DNA of 64,000 nucleotides from Phocoena phocoena (GCF_963924675.1 NC_089238.1:23169815-23233814), one strand, 5' to 3'. Counted from the first letter of the stretch, positions 1 to 12,773 are shown. Translations and numbers: made by a program. Notes: generated by a model not told the origin, from the sequence alone.

Positions 1-2149
1 TACCAATGTATCTTGATAGAGGACACTATTCCCCAAGGCATATCATCCCAGTCAGGTGATACAGAACTGGTCAAAATTTTGTGATTATACCTTTCCTCCT
101 GATTCACGGGCGTAACAATTTACCAATTTTTAAATTTATAATTCACAGTATTTAAGCAACTAATACAAAACCAGGCAGAAAGGGAAAGTAAGAAATCAAC
201 AAACTGAAACCAGGAGAGCAACAGTAAAACTATGGTAAAAAGATGAATTGTGCCTAGAAAATTATTCTACATAATGACTAATAAAAATTTGGCTTTGTAA
301 AACACTTGATTTATGGAATTTGCACAGAATATACAACTGAGGTAGAAAAAATCACATTAAAAATAAAATTACAAGACCAAATAACCCTATTAATCTTCTC
401 TACTTTATTTAGGGTGTTGCTCACAATTTCCCCCTGCCAAATGTTTAAAACAGCTATTCACAACTCTTATCAACCAAATGAACTGTTGCCACTGAATTTA
501 AAAAAATGATATATAAATAAGGCAAATTTGCACAACAGTTAGGGACAGAAATATTTAGTGATAGCTGTGGTGATATAGTGGTGACTATTAATCATTCTAA
601 ATTCGGTATCATAAGAAACAGTTTTCGCTTAGTTGTATAACAGGATCTTTGTAAGCTGCTTGCTATAATCAGGCTGAGACAGTAAAACAAACTCTACTGA
701 TGCCAAACATTGGAATTATCTAGTACATGAAGCAGTGCTGTTGTGCTCTGTTCTGTCCTTAATCCCAATCTATGTGCCACTTGTTCCCTTCTTTCTCTTA
801 CCAAAAGGATCAATAATTTCTCAAATCCAGAGATACCTCACACTTTGAATTCAAAGACAACGTACCCAGGAAGGCACTAATTCTTTAAGGCAGAAATCCA
901 TGCCAAAATAAAAATTCTAAACTCCACAACCACAGAGTTTGGTTATGCAGAGAACCGCTTGTGATCTGATACTTGGAAAAAGGTACTGTCCACCACTTAT
1001 GACCTCACCTCTGGTTCTGGAGTTTAATGTAGTGTAGTTTAATAACCAGTGTACAGATCTGACTTAAAAATGAAGGCTTAAATGATAAAGACAGGTGCTA
1101 TTCAAGGTATTAAATACAAATCCTCCAAGCTACTCCTTTTAACCCTGAATCACGGTTATCAGAGTTCTCTACTGCGATCCTGTCCCCAGACCTTCCAGTT
1201 TAAGGCCGTACTTTCCAATCAACTAAAAATCAAGGTCAGGTTTATTCTTTCCACTGTTACTTAATAGTGGCAACTCTGGCCAATGCAATAAATACTGGAA
1301 AGGAGACAAAATTATTATTTATAGACAATGTTATTTTAAAACCTAGAAGTCCCAAGAGAATTACTTGGAAAATGATTACACCTATTAAAGGAAGAGAGTA
1401 AGACCAAAATAAATTAAACAAACAAGTAAGTAAATAAATTTAATACAATGGAGACTATGTTTTGGATAATAAAACAATGTAAAAGTAACATTTCTTCCCA
1501 GTAAGTCATACAATATTAATGATGTTTTAATAAAAATCTTAGTGTGTTTTTTTGGTACTTAAAATGCTTCTGATGGTCATCTTAAATACTTTTTTATAGT
1601 GGCCAAGGAAAATATAAAAATAAAAGACTAAAATACATAAAAATAATATACTTACTATAAAGCTACAGTAATTATAAAATGTAGCCACGGTAGAGGAAGA
1701 AATAGATGATCTGTCAACAAACATTACTAGCGTCCACTGTATTTCAGGCAGTGAGTCAGTCCCTGGAACTACAATGAACCAAGAAGACATGGTCCTTATT
1801 CTCAAGGGGCCTTTAGATAAGAAAATGGAAGAGGAAAAGCTCAGAAACAGACATACATATCCCAGAATTTATTAAAATATATGTGATATTTGAAACACTT
1901 GGTGAGAAGACAGTTTTAATAAATGGTTCTGGCATAACTTGTTAATTATTTGGAAAAAAAAAAGTAGGTCCCTACTTCAAGCTATCAATAAGTAGGAAAA
2001 TAAATAGCAGATTGAGAAAAACATTATATTTATACTTTTGGGAGAACACCTTCATTTACAAAAGACAGGAACATAAATAAAAACTACAAACAGATGGGAT
2101 AAAAGATTATGCCACCAGGAAAATGTGCCCAAAAAAATGCAGAAATTCT

Positions 2150-2320
2150 GCCTTACTAATATTAAAAAGAATGTAGATTCTAGTGTTGGTCAGGATATAG
2201 GAAACTGACTTATTCTGACACTGGATTGTAAACTGGCACAGCTTTTGGGAGGTTAATCTGGTAATATATATCAAGGCTTAAAAATGTACAAATCCTACTC
2301 AGCAGTTCTTCCAGATTTGA
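2150..2320 (+). mobile_element. L1-type LINE relic
   Basis: The text 'agtgttggtcaggatatagg' followed by 'ggattgtaaactggcacagc' follows the L1 ORF2 region around the conserved 'TTGGTGGGAATGTAAATTGG' block, with heavy divergence. It is an old fragment with no open frame. Confidence 0.5.
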
Positions 2321-2337
2321 GAAATGAATCATTGGGA

Positions 2338-2525
2338 CAGTAGTTCTCAAACTTTAGTGTGCATCACGTTCATCTGGAGGGCTTATTAAAATAGACTTGG
2401 TGGGGGGTTACTTCCAGAGATTTTGATCCAGTAGGTCTGGGGTGGGGCTTGAAAACTTGCATTTTAACAAATTCCCTAGTGATGCTGAAGCTGTTGGCCC
2501 TGGCACAACACTTTGAAGACCACTA
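2338..2525 (+). mobile_element. MER5A-like hAT (Charlie group) MITE
   Basis: It opens with 'cagtagttctcaaactttag' and carries the typical internal strings 'atctggagggcttattaaaa' and 'gtaggtctggggtggggctt'. It closes with 'actttgaagaccact', an imperfect inverted copy of the start. Length, near 190 bp, fits MER5A. It is non-coding. Confidence 0.85.
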
Positions 2526-2936
2526 CAACAGGAGAGTGACAGTACACTGAAAGAAACAGAAAGAAGTTGCCTGTTTTCTCCTTTGGTGACAGTAGGAGCA
2601 TGTGTGGGCCAAGATGGATGGGGCGGGGCACAGGGTGGGCACAAGGAGTTGATGAGTTGATTTTGGAAATGTTGGTGAATGCTCTACTACATATATGTAT
2701 GTATACATGTGTGTATTCTCATAATGTCCCTACAAATATCTCTTGTTTCTGAACATCTGCACTTGCCACGGACCTCCCTCTGCTTCTACAAAATAATGTT
2801 CACACTGCTAAAAACCTGCTTTTTCTAGGAACTCTCCCAAGATTAATTTTATTAGACAGCATTCATACTTTTCACTTCTGTAACTCTCTATCTCTGTATG
2901 GTTTTGTTTCTTTCACTGATTTTGCACACTCCTATT

Positions 2937-3440
2937 ATGTTAGCATAAGGTCTGGCATGAGTAATAAAAAACCCAAACTAGTAGTTTAAACAAGATAGAA
3001 TATATTTCTCTGACAAGTAAACAAACTGTGCAGGTAAGTAGTAAAGGGCTAGAGTGGTGGCTATACCATTACTAGGGACCTAAGCTCCTTCTGTCTTATT
3101 GCTCAGTTGTGCGTGACTTTCATTTCCAGGCTCATCTTATGGTCCAATGTAGATGCTAGAGTGCCAGGTTCCATATCTTCTTTACAGCTACCATGTCTGC
3201 ATTACAGTCAGCAAGAATGAAGAAATGACACAGGGCATTCCTCCTTCCTTTAAAAACTTTTGCCCAGAATCCACAATGATCTCAAAATAAAAATTTTAAC
3301 TGAACAACAGATATACCACCACTTCCCCGAAGTTGAACCCACATCTAACTGGTCAGCCTTATTTAGTCACATGGCCACACTTAATCCTAAGGAAAGCTGG
3401 AAAATCTAGTATTTATTTTGGGTGATTGTGTGCTTAGTTA
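2937..3440. repeat. Probable ancient interspersed repeat, family not named
   Basis: The strings 'aaacccaaactagtagttta' near the start and 'tcacatggccacacttaatc' near the end look like a common mammalian repeat. I could not assign a family or exact edges, and no coding potential is visible. Confidence 0.35.
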
Positions 3441-3479
3441 AAATTCAGAGAATCACTGAAAGGTAAAATGGATACTGGA

Positions 3480-4026
3480 AGAAAACTGGCTATTTCTGCC
3501 ATAGTCCCCTATAGCCTACTCTGTCCCCGGCAGCCAGAGATCCTTTCAAAACATAAATCAGATCACATCACAGCCTTTCATAAAATCTTCCAACAGAGTC
3601 CCATTACATCTAGAATAAATCCATACTCCTTATTCTGACTTCAGAGGTCCTATGTGGTGTGGCACCTGACCATCTATGGCTACACAGCTCTTCTTCCCAT
3701 TACTTTAACACACCAAGCTAATTCTAGCCATAGGGACTAGTTATTCCTTCTGCCTAGACTCTCTGTGCATGGATGGTTCCTTCCTGTTATTCAGGTCTTC
3801 TGAGGCCTCTCCGACTGCTAAAGAAGCTCTACATTTTCTTCTTCATCTTGTTTTATTATACAAGTAATATTTTAATTATTACTTATATTACCTGCTATTT
3901 TCTTGCTTATTATCTGTCTCTTCCTACTAGAAAGAGGGACTTGTCTCTCTGAACCACTGATGCATCTCTAGCGACTAGAAGACTGGCTGGCCCATAACAG
4001 CACTCAACAAAAATTAGATGAATACA
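3480..4026 (+). mobile_element. L2 LINE, 3' fragment
   Basis: Strings such as 'aaatcagatcacatcacagc', 'cataaaatcttccaacagag' and 'gaggtcctatgtggtgtggc' follow the L2 ORF2 C-terminal region. The block ends with the typical tail 'actcaacaaaaattagatga'. It is old and non-functional. Confidence 0.75.
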
Positions 4027-5187
4027 TGAAGTGACTAAGCAAAATCCTGATTATACTTTCTTTGTAACTATAACATATAGTACAGAGCCCCACTAACAAA
4101 TTAACAAGTACACATCTTGGTTAACAGCAGGCACAGAGATGACCCAGCTTATTTGAGCATAAATCAGGGGACAGAAAAAGAATTGATTTTTTTTTCTTTT
4201 TCAGATATGCTACTACTCTTACTTTTCTCAAGCTGACTCAATACTCAATTTACCTTTGTTAGTAATTAAATGTACCTCTTTCTCAGCCTTCCTATTTTTA
4301 GCATCTAAGCAGTAAACATAAGGTTTGGTAAACCTATCATGAGACTCCATAACTTAAGAACTGCCTAACTGGTCTCCCTGCTCCTATTTTCTATAATGAA
4401 AGCAAAATGGAGTTCAATTAGAGTCCATATACTACTTGAGGTAGTAGTAACTTGTTTTCCATTAGCTATGTTCCAAAGAACAGAAAAGTACCCTAATTTA
4501 ATCAAACTCCATTTTACTTTGTAGTTAAGAAAGAAGATGGATCTTGGTGAACTTTGGGATCACTCCACCCTCCACGTGCTAATCACATTGCCAATCACTT
4601 ATAAGAAAGAGTAACTGCAGAAGTGCTTTCTCTTTCCTGCAGAATGTGACAACCTTCTTGTTAGTCAAATGCTCTTGAGATGGCAGTTTTGTATGTTCTA
4701 ATTATACAGGAATCCTCAGACATCCACAACAACTACCATCAGACTTTAACACGACCAGGTCACATTTTGAAGAGTATTTGATATCTTCTCACCCACTAAG
4801 GCTATAACTTCCAATACATTACTCTAGGCATATTTAAACCAACATGTTTTAATGTCATTTTGGACGAATTGAACTTTCAGATTAGTACACCCTGTAATTT
4901 TGAGAACAAAGATGCTAAAAACTGTTAAGTTCTTTGGGGGCCACTCTGATTAGCGACTGAGAGGGTGAGGGCCCTCAGCAATCAGAGCAACCTTGCTCTT
5001 ATCTGTTCTTTGTTTAGTTTTTAAGTACCCACTCATAAGAGTTCCTCTGAGGGAGTTCTGTTAAGGAAAGTTTGGAAACCCACTGGATTAGATCACCTTT
5101 TAGGATTCCCCTTTCTAACTCAAACACCACAATAACTAGGATCTCAAAGGGCCCCAGGGACACAGTAAGAAAACCCCAAAACCAACA

Positions 5188-5300
5188 GGGACTTCCCTGG
5201 AGGTCCAGTGGTTAAGACTCCACGTTCCCAATGCAGGGGACATGGGTTCGATCCCTGGTCGGGGAACTAAGATCCCACGTGCCACAGGCAAAAAAAAAAA
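5188..5300 (+). mobile_element. CHR-1-type tRNA-derived SINE
   Basis: The head 'gggacttccctggaggtcca' is followed by a pol III B-box-like 'ggttcgatccc' (about 5247-5257), the tail module 'gatcccacgtgcc' and a short A tract. It is a full-length short-form element of about 113 bp in NETO2 intron 1, antisense to the gene. Confidence 0.9.
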
Positions 5301-7839
5301 TTACTGTGCAGGATCATAAATTTTAAAATGACAGGAGATTGTGCTGAATGGGTAGTAACCAAGGGCAGAACTTGGATTATTTTTTAGAATTTTAGATATG
5401 AACTTTACTTATAGTTTATCTTTTTTCTATCTTATTCCTAAAAGGACTGAAAATGGCTTTGATTTGAACTTGTTTTGTAATGCACATGTATTACAGGGCT
5501 GCATGTTTTTCCTAAAAGGTGAGTTTGGCTTCAAAACACAGATAACTTTTCAACTGTCAGTATTAAAATATTTTCTCCAACTCGGGGGGGAAAAAGTCAA
5601 AAAGTTAATTTTTCCCAAGGCTATGTTTAAAAACTTCCCTATTAAAGGGATAACTTCTCATTATGGTACTTATTTCTGTATGGTTTAATTTCTTGTAAGA
5701 GGCTTAAGGATGAAGGACAGGAGTTAATATTTGTCACAGTCTCAGATAAGATTTTTAAAATATAGTGCCAAGGGATAGTTATGCAGTGTAACGCCATAAA
5801 ATTAACCACAGCTTATACAGATTTAAATGTAACTGCGTCTAATAGGATCCTCCCGAAGCGAGTGTGCAGAATGAATATGAACAGTGAGAAACGGGTTTAT
5901 AAAACTAATGTAATATTTTCATGTGACTATGATACTTAACTTTGATAGAAGGCAAATCAAATTTTATAAGACCTGGAGTGATCATAAACAGTTAAAAGTG
6001 AATTATTCAGATTTAACAATATATGAAAGGTTTAAAAGCCCAGCAGAGTTATCCTTTTGTTCTCACTGCTGGAAGTAAAACAAAGAATCAATGGCATCTT
6101 AAAGTTACCTTCTACTTAAAATTTCACACAGTCATTATGGCTGATTTGTTTTAGTAGAAACTGACCATAATATTCCAAAGGCGGCTTTTGGTAGGTAATA
6201 TCCATAATTATGTAAATGTTAAATAACTGCTTCTGATAAGAACCTCTTCAATGTTGAAACAATTTACACCTTACAGGATACTTAAGGGCTACTCTTTCAT
6301 GCACTGGTGCACACAATGAATGGTAGCACTGGGAAAAGCCAATATTTTTTAAAAGGTGATTTTTAAAAATTAAAAACACCAATGTTTATATAGGTAACAA
6401 ATGCATTTGGTTTAAAAAAAATCAAGTGATACAAATGGGTGTGCAGTGAAACAGAAGTCTTCCCTTTACTCTTGCTTCTCAGTCTCCCAGATCCCTTTCT
6501 CAGAATCAACTTTTGTTAATTTCTTGAATCTTTCCAGACCAATTCCCCATATTTATAAGCACATATACATAAACTTTAGAAGACTTAAAAATAGCTGGCT
6601 TTCTCTCTAGTAAGCCTAACAGTAACAAGTTAGCTTGAGCTTTTAAAAATACGCCAGCATGTAAAAATAGTGTAGGTTGGGTAAAATTAAAAAAAGAAAA
6701 GCCAGATACTACATTGTTTTCACTGTAGCTCTGCCATCAACCACAGAATCCTTTCCTGAAAGGTGCAACAACTAAATGCTTCACCACGGTGGCCAGAGAG
6801 GGCAGTGTGTACCAACGACAAAGGCAAAGGCAGAAAAACTGCAAAACCCTTCACCATTCCAGGAGTATCAGAGATTCCGTCCTATCCAGCTCAATTTCAA
6901 GTTCTGCAGGTAAAGCTGTATAATAGATCTACGTGATTTCTCCCCAGAGGGGGCTACTCAGATGGAATGTCATTATTATTGAACACCCTAAGGCAAAGAG
7001 GACAACGAAGCAATTCAGATAAGGAGCACTGTCAGAAACCCTACTATGCACAGAATTTATTTTGAAAAAGTAAAACAAAATCTTAATTTCCAAGGAATGG
7101 CGATATAAATTGAGAGTTACAGAAAGGAAAGACTACAGAAATTGATTTCAGAGATATAAAATTTTAATACAATGAGGAAATCATTAATAATTTATGGGGT
7201 GACTGCGAAACAATCACCAGATAGAAAGTCTTAGGTTACCTTAGCACGAACTGTACATATAAGTATACAGTGGGTAGTTAAATTGCTGAAATATCAATTA
7301 TGAATTTAGGAATATCTTAACAGTAGATAATTTGTGAAATTAAAATTTAAAGCAAAATTATACAGAATTTTCCAGTAAAACAAATTTGAAAAGTGTTAAT
7401 ATGGAGTGGGAAAAAACCCAACATTTTTCACTGTACAAATATCAAGATACAATGAAAAGCTCTAATCAATGCCTTAACTCCATACCCAATATTTAAAAAA
7501 CGGGAATATTTCATAACATTACAAACACACAGCTATTCAGTTTTCAATCGAAGTCAGTAGCGGAAAAGGGAAGCCCTTTATTGGTGGTGGTGTTTTTCCT
7601 CCGAGGACCGAAAACAGGATTTATTCATTCCGATTTTCAGAAACAACTTTCTATCACCATATTAATTATCTATGTATATAAATTTTAATCTAAAATAACA
7701 CCTCCTGGAAAATTCAAAACAGCTGTAGTACGTTTTGGAGCTTTGTGTACTTGGCAAGCCGACGGTTTTAATTCCCGGCACAACAAATCATAAAGAACCA
7801 GATACCGGCGGCAGGGTATCCTGAGGTCCCGGGAAGCGC

Positions 7840-9260
7840 CAAAGCACAGCCCCGAGCAGCGGCGCCCGCAGTGGTGCCGCATCCTCCGCGGCCGCAGCAG
7901 GTGGGACCCGGCCGGCGGGGAGGCCGTTCCGCCGCACGCCACCGCGGGGCTTTTCAAGAGCAGCTCCGCGACGCCTCAGCTGGGGTTTTTATTGTTTGCT
8001 CGGAATGACTTTGTTACTAATGCTGAAAAAGAGCGGCCTATGCTCCACTCACACAAACCCCACAACTTTGCAAAGCGATGTGCGGAATTCCGAGGAAGAG
8101 GCGCGAGGGCACAGCTCGGAGGGCCGGCCGAGCCGCCGCGTCCCGTTGAGCTCCCCGGTTCCCCCCGCCACGGCACGCAGAAGGCTGGGGAGAAGCGCTC
8201 GCGGAGCGAGTCGATCCCGGCGGGAGCGGGGGCTCCGCGATCCGCTCGCGCCACACAAAGGGGCGCGTCGGACGCCCGGCGCCGGGCAGGGACACGAAGA
8301 CGCCGGCTTCGCCCGCAGGGGGCGCAGTCCGCAGCTCTGGGCGCTTACCTTTGAGGACCGAGCAGAGCTGCTCCAGGGCCATGTTCCCGAGCTGCCCGGC
8401 GCTTCGCGAGGGGCCAAGGCGGCGACGAAGAGGCGGCGGCGGAAGCGCGGCGTTCACGGCTCAGCGCGGCGGCAGCCTCGCTCCGTCCCCATCGCCCGCC
8501 ACCAGGTTGCTACCCGCAGGGTAGGACTCAGGTCCTGCGGCCCGCCATACCCGAGCCTCCAGGCGGGCTCTCGCGCTGCCCCAGCCCCCCGACGGGCGCC
8601 GCCTCCTGCTCCGCGGCGCTCCGTCCCATCGACCGCCTCGCTGCCGGGGAGCGCGGACGCGAGGGATCGGACCTCCGCGGGCCCGTCCGCCTGCAGCCGC
8701 GGCGCAGGCCCCGCTGAAGTGGCGGGCGCGGCGAGCCCACGCTCATTTAAGCAGAGAGCGCTAGCGCCGCGTGCCGGCCGCACCGCCGGCGCGCATGTGC
8801 CCGCCCCCCGCCCCCGCCCGCGTGCCCCTCGCAACCCTCCCGGCCAATCGCCTGGCGAGCCCGCCCGCGGCCTCGCACCCTGGGTGGGCGGTGCTCCCCT
8901 CTGGCGACCGTTGTGTTGGGGACGGGGCGAGAAGGTTCGGGGCGCCGCCCTCTCACTCGCACCCCGAGAGGCCGGCGCAGAGGGAGAGCCCGCCCTGCGC
9001 CCCGCAGCCCCGGGCCGCGGGGTGGGCGGGTCCGAGCCCTCGAGGCCTGCCGCCTGAGGGAGGGCTGGGGCCCGCCGCCCACCCGGTTCGGCGGCCCTAG
9101 TCCGCCTGCCCACCTCCGTCCGCCCTCGCAGACGGAAGGGGGGCACCGACCCCATGGCCTCTTAAGACCTCAATTCAAGGTCAAAACTCTGCCCTGCTCA
9201 GCCATTCTCTACTACCTGCCTCGGCAGGGGGCGCGGATCTGGGCGGGGCTCAGGGCAGAG
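7840..9260 (-). promoter_or_regulatory. NETO2: CpG island and NETO2 promoter / 5' UTR region
   Basis: This block is very rich in C+G and in CpG dinucleotides, in sharp contrast to the AT-rich DNA on both sides. It holds NETO2 coding exon 1. The promoter and 5' UTR of NETO2 should lie at coordinates above 8382, because the gene reads leftwards. GC-box-like strings are frequent between about 8750 and 9150. I saw no convincing TATA box and cannot place the start site. The edges are judged by eye. A divergent transcript from the same island is possible but nothing in the sequence proves one. Confidence 0.85.
8349..8382 (-). CDS. NETO2: NETO2 coding exon 1 (start of signal peptide)
   Basis: The minus strand reads ATG then ten codons giving MALEQLCSVLK plus one extra base, followed by a GT donor (gtaagc, 8343-8348). 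Human NETO2 starts almost identically (MALERLCSVLK, then V). The leftover G would complete that valine codon in exon 2, so the phase fits. NETO2 is a single-pass membrane protein with two CUB domains and an LDL-receptor class A domain. It is an auxiliary subunit of neuronal kainate receptors and also binds KCC2. Only the first residues of its signal peptide are here. The exon lies in a CpG island, as expected for a first exon, and ITFG1 lies upstream in the same orientation, as in human. Exon 2 was not found at lower coordinates and is presumably outside the window. Confidence 0.9.
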
Positions 9261-9311
9261 CGGGTCTGTTTAGCGCCAAGTGAGTTAACCTGACCAACGG
9301 TAATGATTACG

Positions 9312-9545
9312 AAGATTTACGGACCACTTCCCAGATTGCCAGGCACTGCACCAAACACTTTCCATATCAATTCTGTAATCCTCGATTCACTTCCTGCGGG
9401 ATAGGTACTGTTGGAGGATGGGAAAAAGGAGGCCAGGAAGGTTAAGTCATTTGTCCAGAGCCACACAGTGAAAGAGGGAGGCAGGGCTGTAAACCCAAGA
9501 AATCTGCCTCCAGAGACTGTCCTCCTTACCAGCAAGCCATGCTGA
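9312..9545 (-). mobile_element. MIR SINE
   Basis: Read on the plus strand this is the reverse complement of MIR: 'ccaggcactgcaccaaacac', then 'ggttaagtcatttgtccaga', then 'gccacacagtg'. The MIR core is clear but old. It lies just outside the CpG island. Confidence 0.75.
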
Positions 9546-9717
9546 TGGGGTCGCCTGACGCCGCTGATAGCAAATCTCCAAATTTGCAAACAACTGCGTA
9601 GTATGTGGTATTCTGTTTTATTTTCTCTATAGTGATTATCACGCTCTGAAATTACCTTGCCTATCTACTTGTTTATTTTTGTTCATCACCTGTATCTCAT
9701 TTACCCCCACTATTAAA

Positions 9718-9910
9718 ATATAAGTTGCTTGAGGGCAAGGAGGCTACATTCATATATCCCCTCAACACATACTTATTGAGCATTAATTATGTGCAGAAAA
9801 CAGTGATGGGTGCTGGGGAAATATCCGTGATTAAGGCCCTATCATAACAGAATATTTATGCCTGTATCTGACACGTAGTAGGAACTGCATAAATATTTGT
9901 CTAACAAAGT
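9718..9910 (+). mobile_element. L2 / MIR-type tail relic
   Basis: 'taagttgcttgagggcaagg' and 'gacacgtagtaggaactgca' followed by 'taaatatttgtctaac' resemble the 3' end of L2. Another old repeat segment appears to lie in the middle. Edges are uncertain. Confidence 0.45.
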
Positions 9911-10339
9911 TAAGGACAATTTGCAGCAACTGAAAATATCTCTTTCCTTCTATCCCTCCGAAAGTAAGTATTAACAAGGTTTGCAAGTGAAAACATATTT
10001 AACATCAAATAATATTAAGGTATTTAGCCCTTTACCTAGTGTGCTGTGGAAGGTATACGAGATGTGTATGAGGAAAATCACCTACAGTTAAATTGAGATA
10101 GCACACGAGAACCAACTAGTAAATAAAACATTTAAGAGGCTTTTCCACAAATATAATAAAGTGACTTATTGGGAGACCAGGACAGTATTACCATTATTAA
10201 ATCTAAGTCACAGACAATGGTGGACAAAAAGAATTGGGAGGAAGGAGCCCTCTCAGCTTCTGGAATAATGGTTCTTAATGCATAATTGTTGACTGAAGGA
10301 AGAATCCATGTGTATATGAAGTCATCAGAATGCTTCATG

Positions 10340-10910
10340 AAGGAGGTGACACACAAAGAATGAAACGGCTGTGGATGCCAAGTGGAGATGAGAGAGAGCA
10401 GAAGAGCTTTCACATCAGGCAAGGAGCAGGGGTGAGCCTCACATCTGGGGCAAGTGTTGTGACTGGTAGTGAAGATAAAGTTGAATATGGTGGGTTTTGA
10501 CTATGGAGATTCTTGCTTGATTGCTAGGCAAAGGAGTTTGTACTTGACTCAGGAGGCTAGAGGCAGTTGTTTTGTTTTCTTTTTGGTTTTTTTTTTGCTG
10601 TACGCGGGCCTCTCACTGTTGTGGCCTCTCCCGTTGTGGAGCACAGGCTTCGGATGCGCAGGCCCAGCGGCCATGGCTCACGGGCCCAGCCGCTCCGTGG
10701 CATGTGGGATCCTCCCGGACCGGGGCACGAACCCGTGTCCCCTGCATTGGCAGGCAGACTCTCAACCACTGCACCACCAGGGAAGCCCTAGACGCAGTTT
10801 TTAATAGTGGAGCAATGGAGTTCTGGAGACATTAATCTGGCATTTGAGTTGATACAGTAAAAGGGGAGAGATTAGAGCAACCGTACAAAGTATATACACA
10901 GCATTGTTTC
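10340..10910. repeat. Ancient interspersed repeat, split by a SINE
   Basis: Text on both sides of the SINE at 10572-10788 continues one old repeat ('aaaggagtttgtacttgact' on the left, 'gttctggagacattaatctg' on the right). Similar wording recurs near 17790-18420. I cannot name the family. Confidence 0.4.
10572..10788 (-). mobile_element. CHR-2-type SINE
   Basis: The plus strand shows a T tract, the body 'gggcctctcactgttgtggc' and the tRNA-type head ending 'caccaccagggaagccc'. It is flanked by an imperfect duplication, 'tagaggcagttgttt' on the left (about 10558) and 'tagacgcagttttt' on the right (10789). Confidence 0.95.
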
Positions 10911-11556
10911 ATTTAGCCTAGTACCTCTTATGGTAGTGCCATTTTGGTGAAACCTAAGAAGTCTTTTCTCTAGTATGTTGGCTGGGGACTAGATTCCCAA
11001 GGAGTGGATTGGGACTGTTCATTCTCTGGCTCCCTTTTAAGACACCTATCTTTTGGATGTACCAGTGTAATTGTAGTAGATTTTCCAAGGAATGTGGTAA
11101 AGCACAGATAATAGCTGAGACTACTGTGTGGCCATATGCTGACTAAATCAAAAGAAAAGCAGTTTGCATCTCTCTCAGCTGGGGAGTTCTGTATTTGAAA
11201 TATTATTTCCCTGGAAGACCACCCAGTAGTATCCAGTCTGTTCCCAGATTACCTGCCAGTGCCCAGGTGATTGAGGACTGCTTTCATTGTTCCCTGCCTG
11301 ATCTTCCAGGCATACGTATAGCCCCTCCAGCTCCTCACAGATCATTCCTGTAGTTTACATTTCGTTTTCTCTGACCAAGTCTTCTGTAGCACTTGAATGG
11401 TGTTGTGGAGCATTGACTTACTTAAAAAATGCTGAATTTTATCTCAGTGTTTATGTACCAAACAGATTTTTGTTGTCTCTCTTTTTTGCTGGAGTTTGGG
11501 AGCTCTAACATTTTATTAAATGATAACCTAGAAAGGCAGGTTATGTTTAGAGATTG

Positions 11557-11912
11557 TTACGGACTGAATGTTTCCCTCAAAGTTCATGTGTTGAAGTTTT
11601 AACCCCTAGTGTGCCTGTATTGGAGATGAGGCCTCTAAAGTTAAATGAAGTCATAAGGGTGGGACCCTGACCTGATAGGATTAGTTTCTCATAACAAGAG
11701 ACAGCAGAAAGCACAAGCATGAAGGAAATGCCTTGTGAGGACCTGATGAGAAGGCACCTGCCTGCAAACTAGGAAGAGCTCTCTCACCAGAAACCAAATT
11801 GGCTGAAGCCTTAATCAGGGACTTCCAGCCTCCAGAACTGTGAGAAAATAAATGTTGCTTCAGTCACCCAGTCCATGACATTTTGTTATGGCAGTTTGAG
11901 CAGACTAATACA
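11557..11912 (+). mobile_element. MLT1-type LTR (ERVL-MaLR), solo
   Basis: It begins 'ttacggactgaatgtttccc' and contains the hallmark 'cctccagaactgtgagaaaa' followed by a poly(A)-signal-like 'taaatgttg'. It ends in 'gcagactaata'. It is a solitary LTR of about 355 bp. No internal genes are seen on either side. Confidence 0.85.
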
Positions 11913-12167
11913 GAGATATAACTAAGGAAAATATAGGAATTGACACATAACCAAACTGATATTAGAAAATATATTTGTAGTAAAAAAAAAATAGGGGTCT
12001 CATACTGCTTTTCTTACAGTGTGCAGATATGGCTACAATGATGGTGAAGTTTAGTGAAAAGCAAAATCATACAAGATCTCAGTGTATGAAGATTTCAGTG
12101 TCATACAACTGTGGGGATTTTTTTAGGGAAGGAAAAGAGGAAACTTAAAAATTTTTTATTCATTGAA

Positions 12168-12558
12168 TTAGTTGGCCTGGGTTCTCATAACTAGATACCA
12201 CAGACTGTATGGCGTAAACAATAGAAATTTATTTTCTCACAGTTCTGGAGGCTAGAAGTCCAAAATCAGGGTGCCAACAGGATTGGTTTCTGGCGAGACC
12301 TCTCTTCCTGGATTGCAGACGGCAAGCTTCTTGCTGTGTCTTCACATGGCCCTTCCTCTGTGCACCAAAAACTCCTCATGTCTCTTCCTCCTCTTATAAG
12401 GACACCAGTCAGACTGTATTAAGGTCCTACTCTTATAACCTCATTTAACCTTAATTACATCCTTAAAGGCCCTGTCTCCAAATACAGTCACATTGTGGGT
12501 TAGAGCTTCAACGTATGGATTTGGGGGGCGGGGGGGACACAGTTCAGTCCATACACTC
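12168..12558 (+). mobile_element. MLT2-like LTR (ERVL), solo
   Basis: The strings 'agataccacagactgtatgg', 'ctcacagttctggaggctag' and 'tctccaaatacagtcacatt' match my recollection of MLT2 LTRs. The end is 'acagttcagtccataca'. A G-rich run (about 12522-12536) sits near the 3' end. The subfamily is not certain and no retroviral coding region is present. Confidence 0.6.
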
Positions 12559-12773
12559 ATGAACCAAAATTATCCCTGTGCTAATGATATTGAAGAAGAC
12601 TTGTCTCCAGGGAGTTAAAACTGGTTCTTTCAGTAACAATGTCACCTAAACTTGTTTCCAAATTTCTGCCTAGTATAATTCCAAAGCAAGAAAATGGTTA
12701 AGAAATATTGCCTACTACGAGTACTTAAGTATTTCAACTTTATCAGGAAAATTTCTAGTCATCCAGTTACTTT

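Larger units (their letters stand above)
1..8348 (-). other. NETO2: NETO2 intron 1 (partial, 3' side cut by window edge)
   Basis: This intron starts at the donor just left of exon 1 and runs off the left edge. Recognisable contents are an L1-type relic (2150-2320), a MER5A-like element (2338-2525), an unnamed old repeat (2937-3440), an L2 piece (3480-4026) and a CHR-1-type SINE (5188-5300). The stretches 1-2140, 4030-5187 and 5303-7840 look unique and AT-rich. A short stretch near 6415-6600 resembles an old repeat also seen near 21275-21440, but I cannot name it. I searched for the second NETO2 exon, which encodes the rest of the signal peptide, and did not see it. Confidence 0.75.

Noticed and set aside
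5247..5257. Possible tRNA gene from a B-box-like motif
   Set aside because: It is the internal promoter relic of a SINE. No cloverleaf or anticodon arm can be built.
5398..5688. 96-codon plus-strand frame in NETO2 intron 1
   Set aside because: No recognisable domain, AT-driven composition, and no splice or promoter context.
8349..8457. Extension of the NETO2 exon-1 frame upstream (to 8457) and past the donor
   Set aside because: The NETO2 start is the ATG at 8380-8382 by match to the known N-terminus, and the frame past 8349 reads intron after a clear GT donor.
7996..9155. Long open frames on both strands (353 codons on plus at 7996-9057, 233 codons on minus at 8454-9155, and others)
   Set aside because: They overlap each other in several frames across a CpG island, are dominated by Arg, Ala, Pro and Gly, and match no family I know. 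GC-rich DNA has few stop codons, so these are expected by chance.
10557..10835. Open frames inside CHR-2 SINEs (also near 12931, 21571, 25588, 27569, 36048, 39349, 43908, 44515, 50278, 53634)
   Set aside because: The same pseudo-peptide recurs in every copy because the SINE body is GC-rich and stop-poor. These are tRNA-derived non-coding elements.
11557..12558. Endogenous retrovirus with genes between the two LTR-like elements
   Set aside because: The two LTRs are of different types (MLT1 and MLT2-like) and no gag, pol or env text lies between or beside them, so both are solitary.
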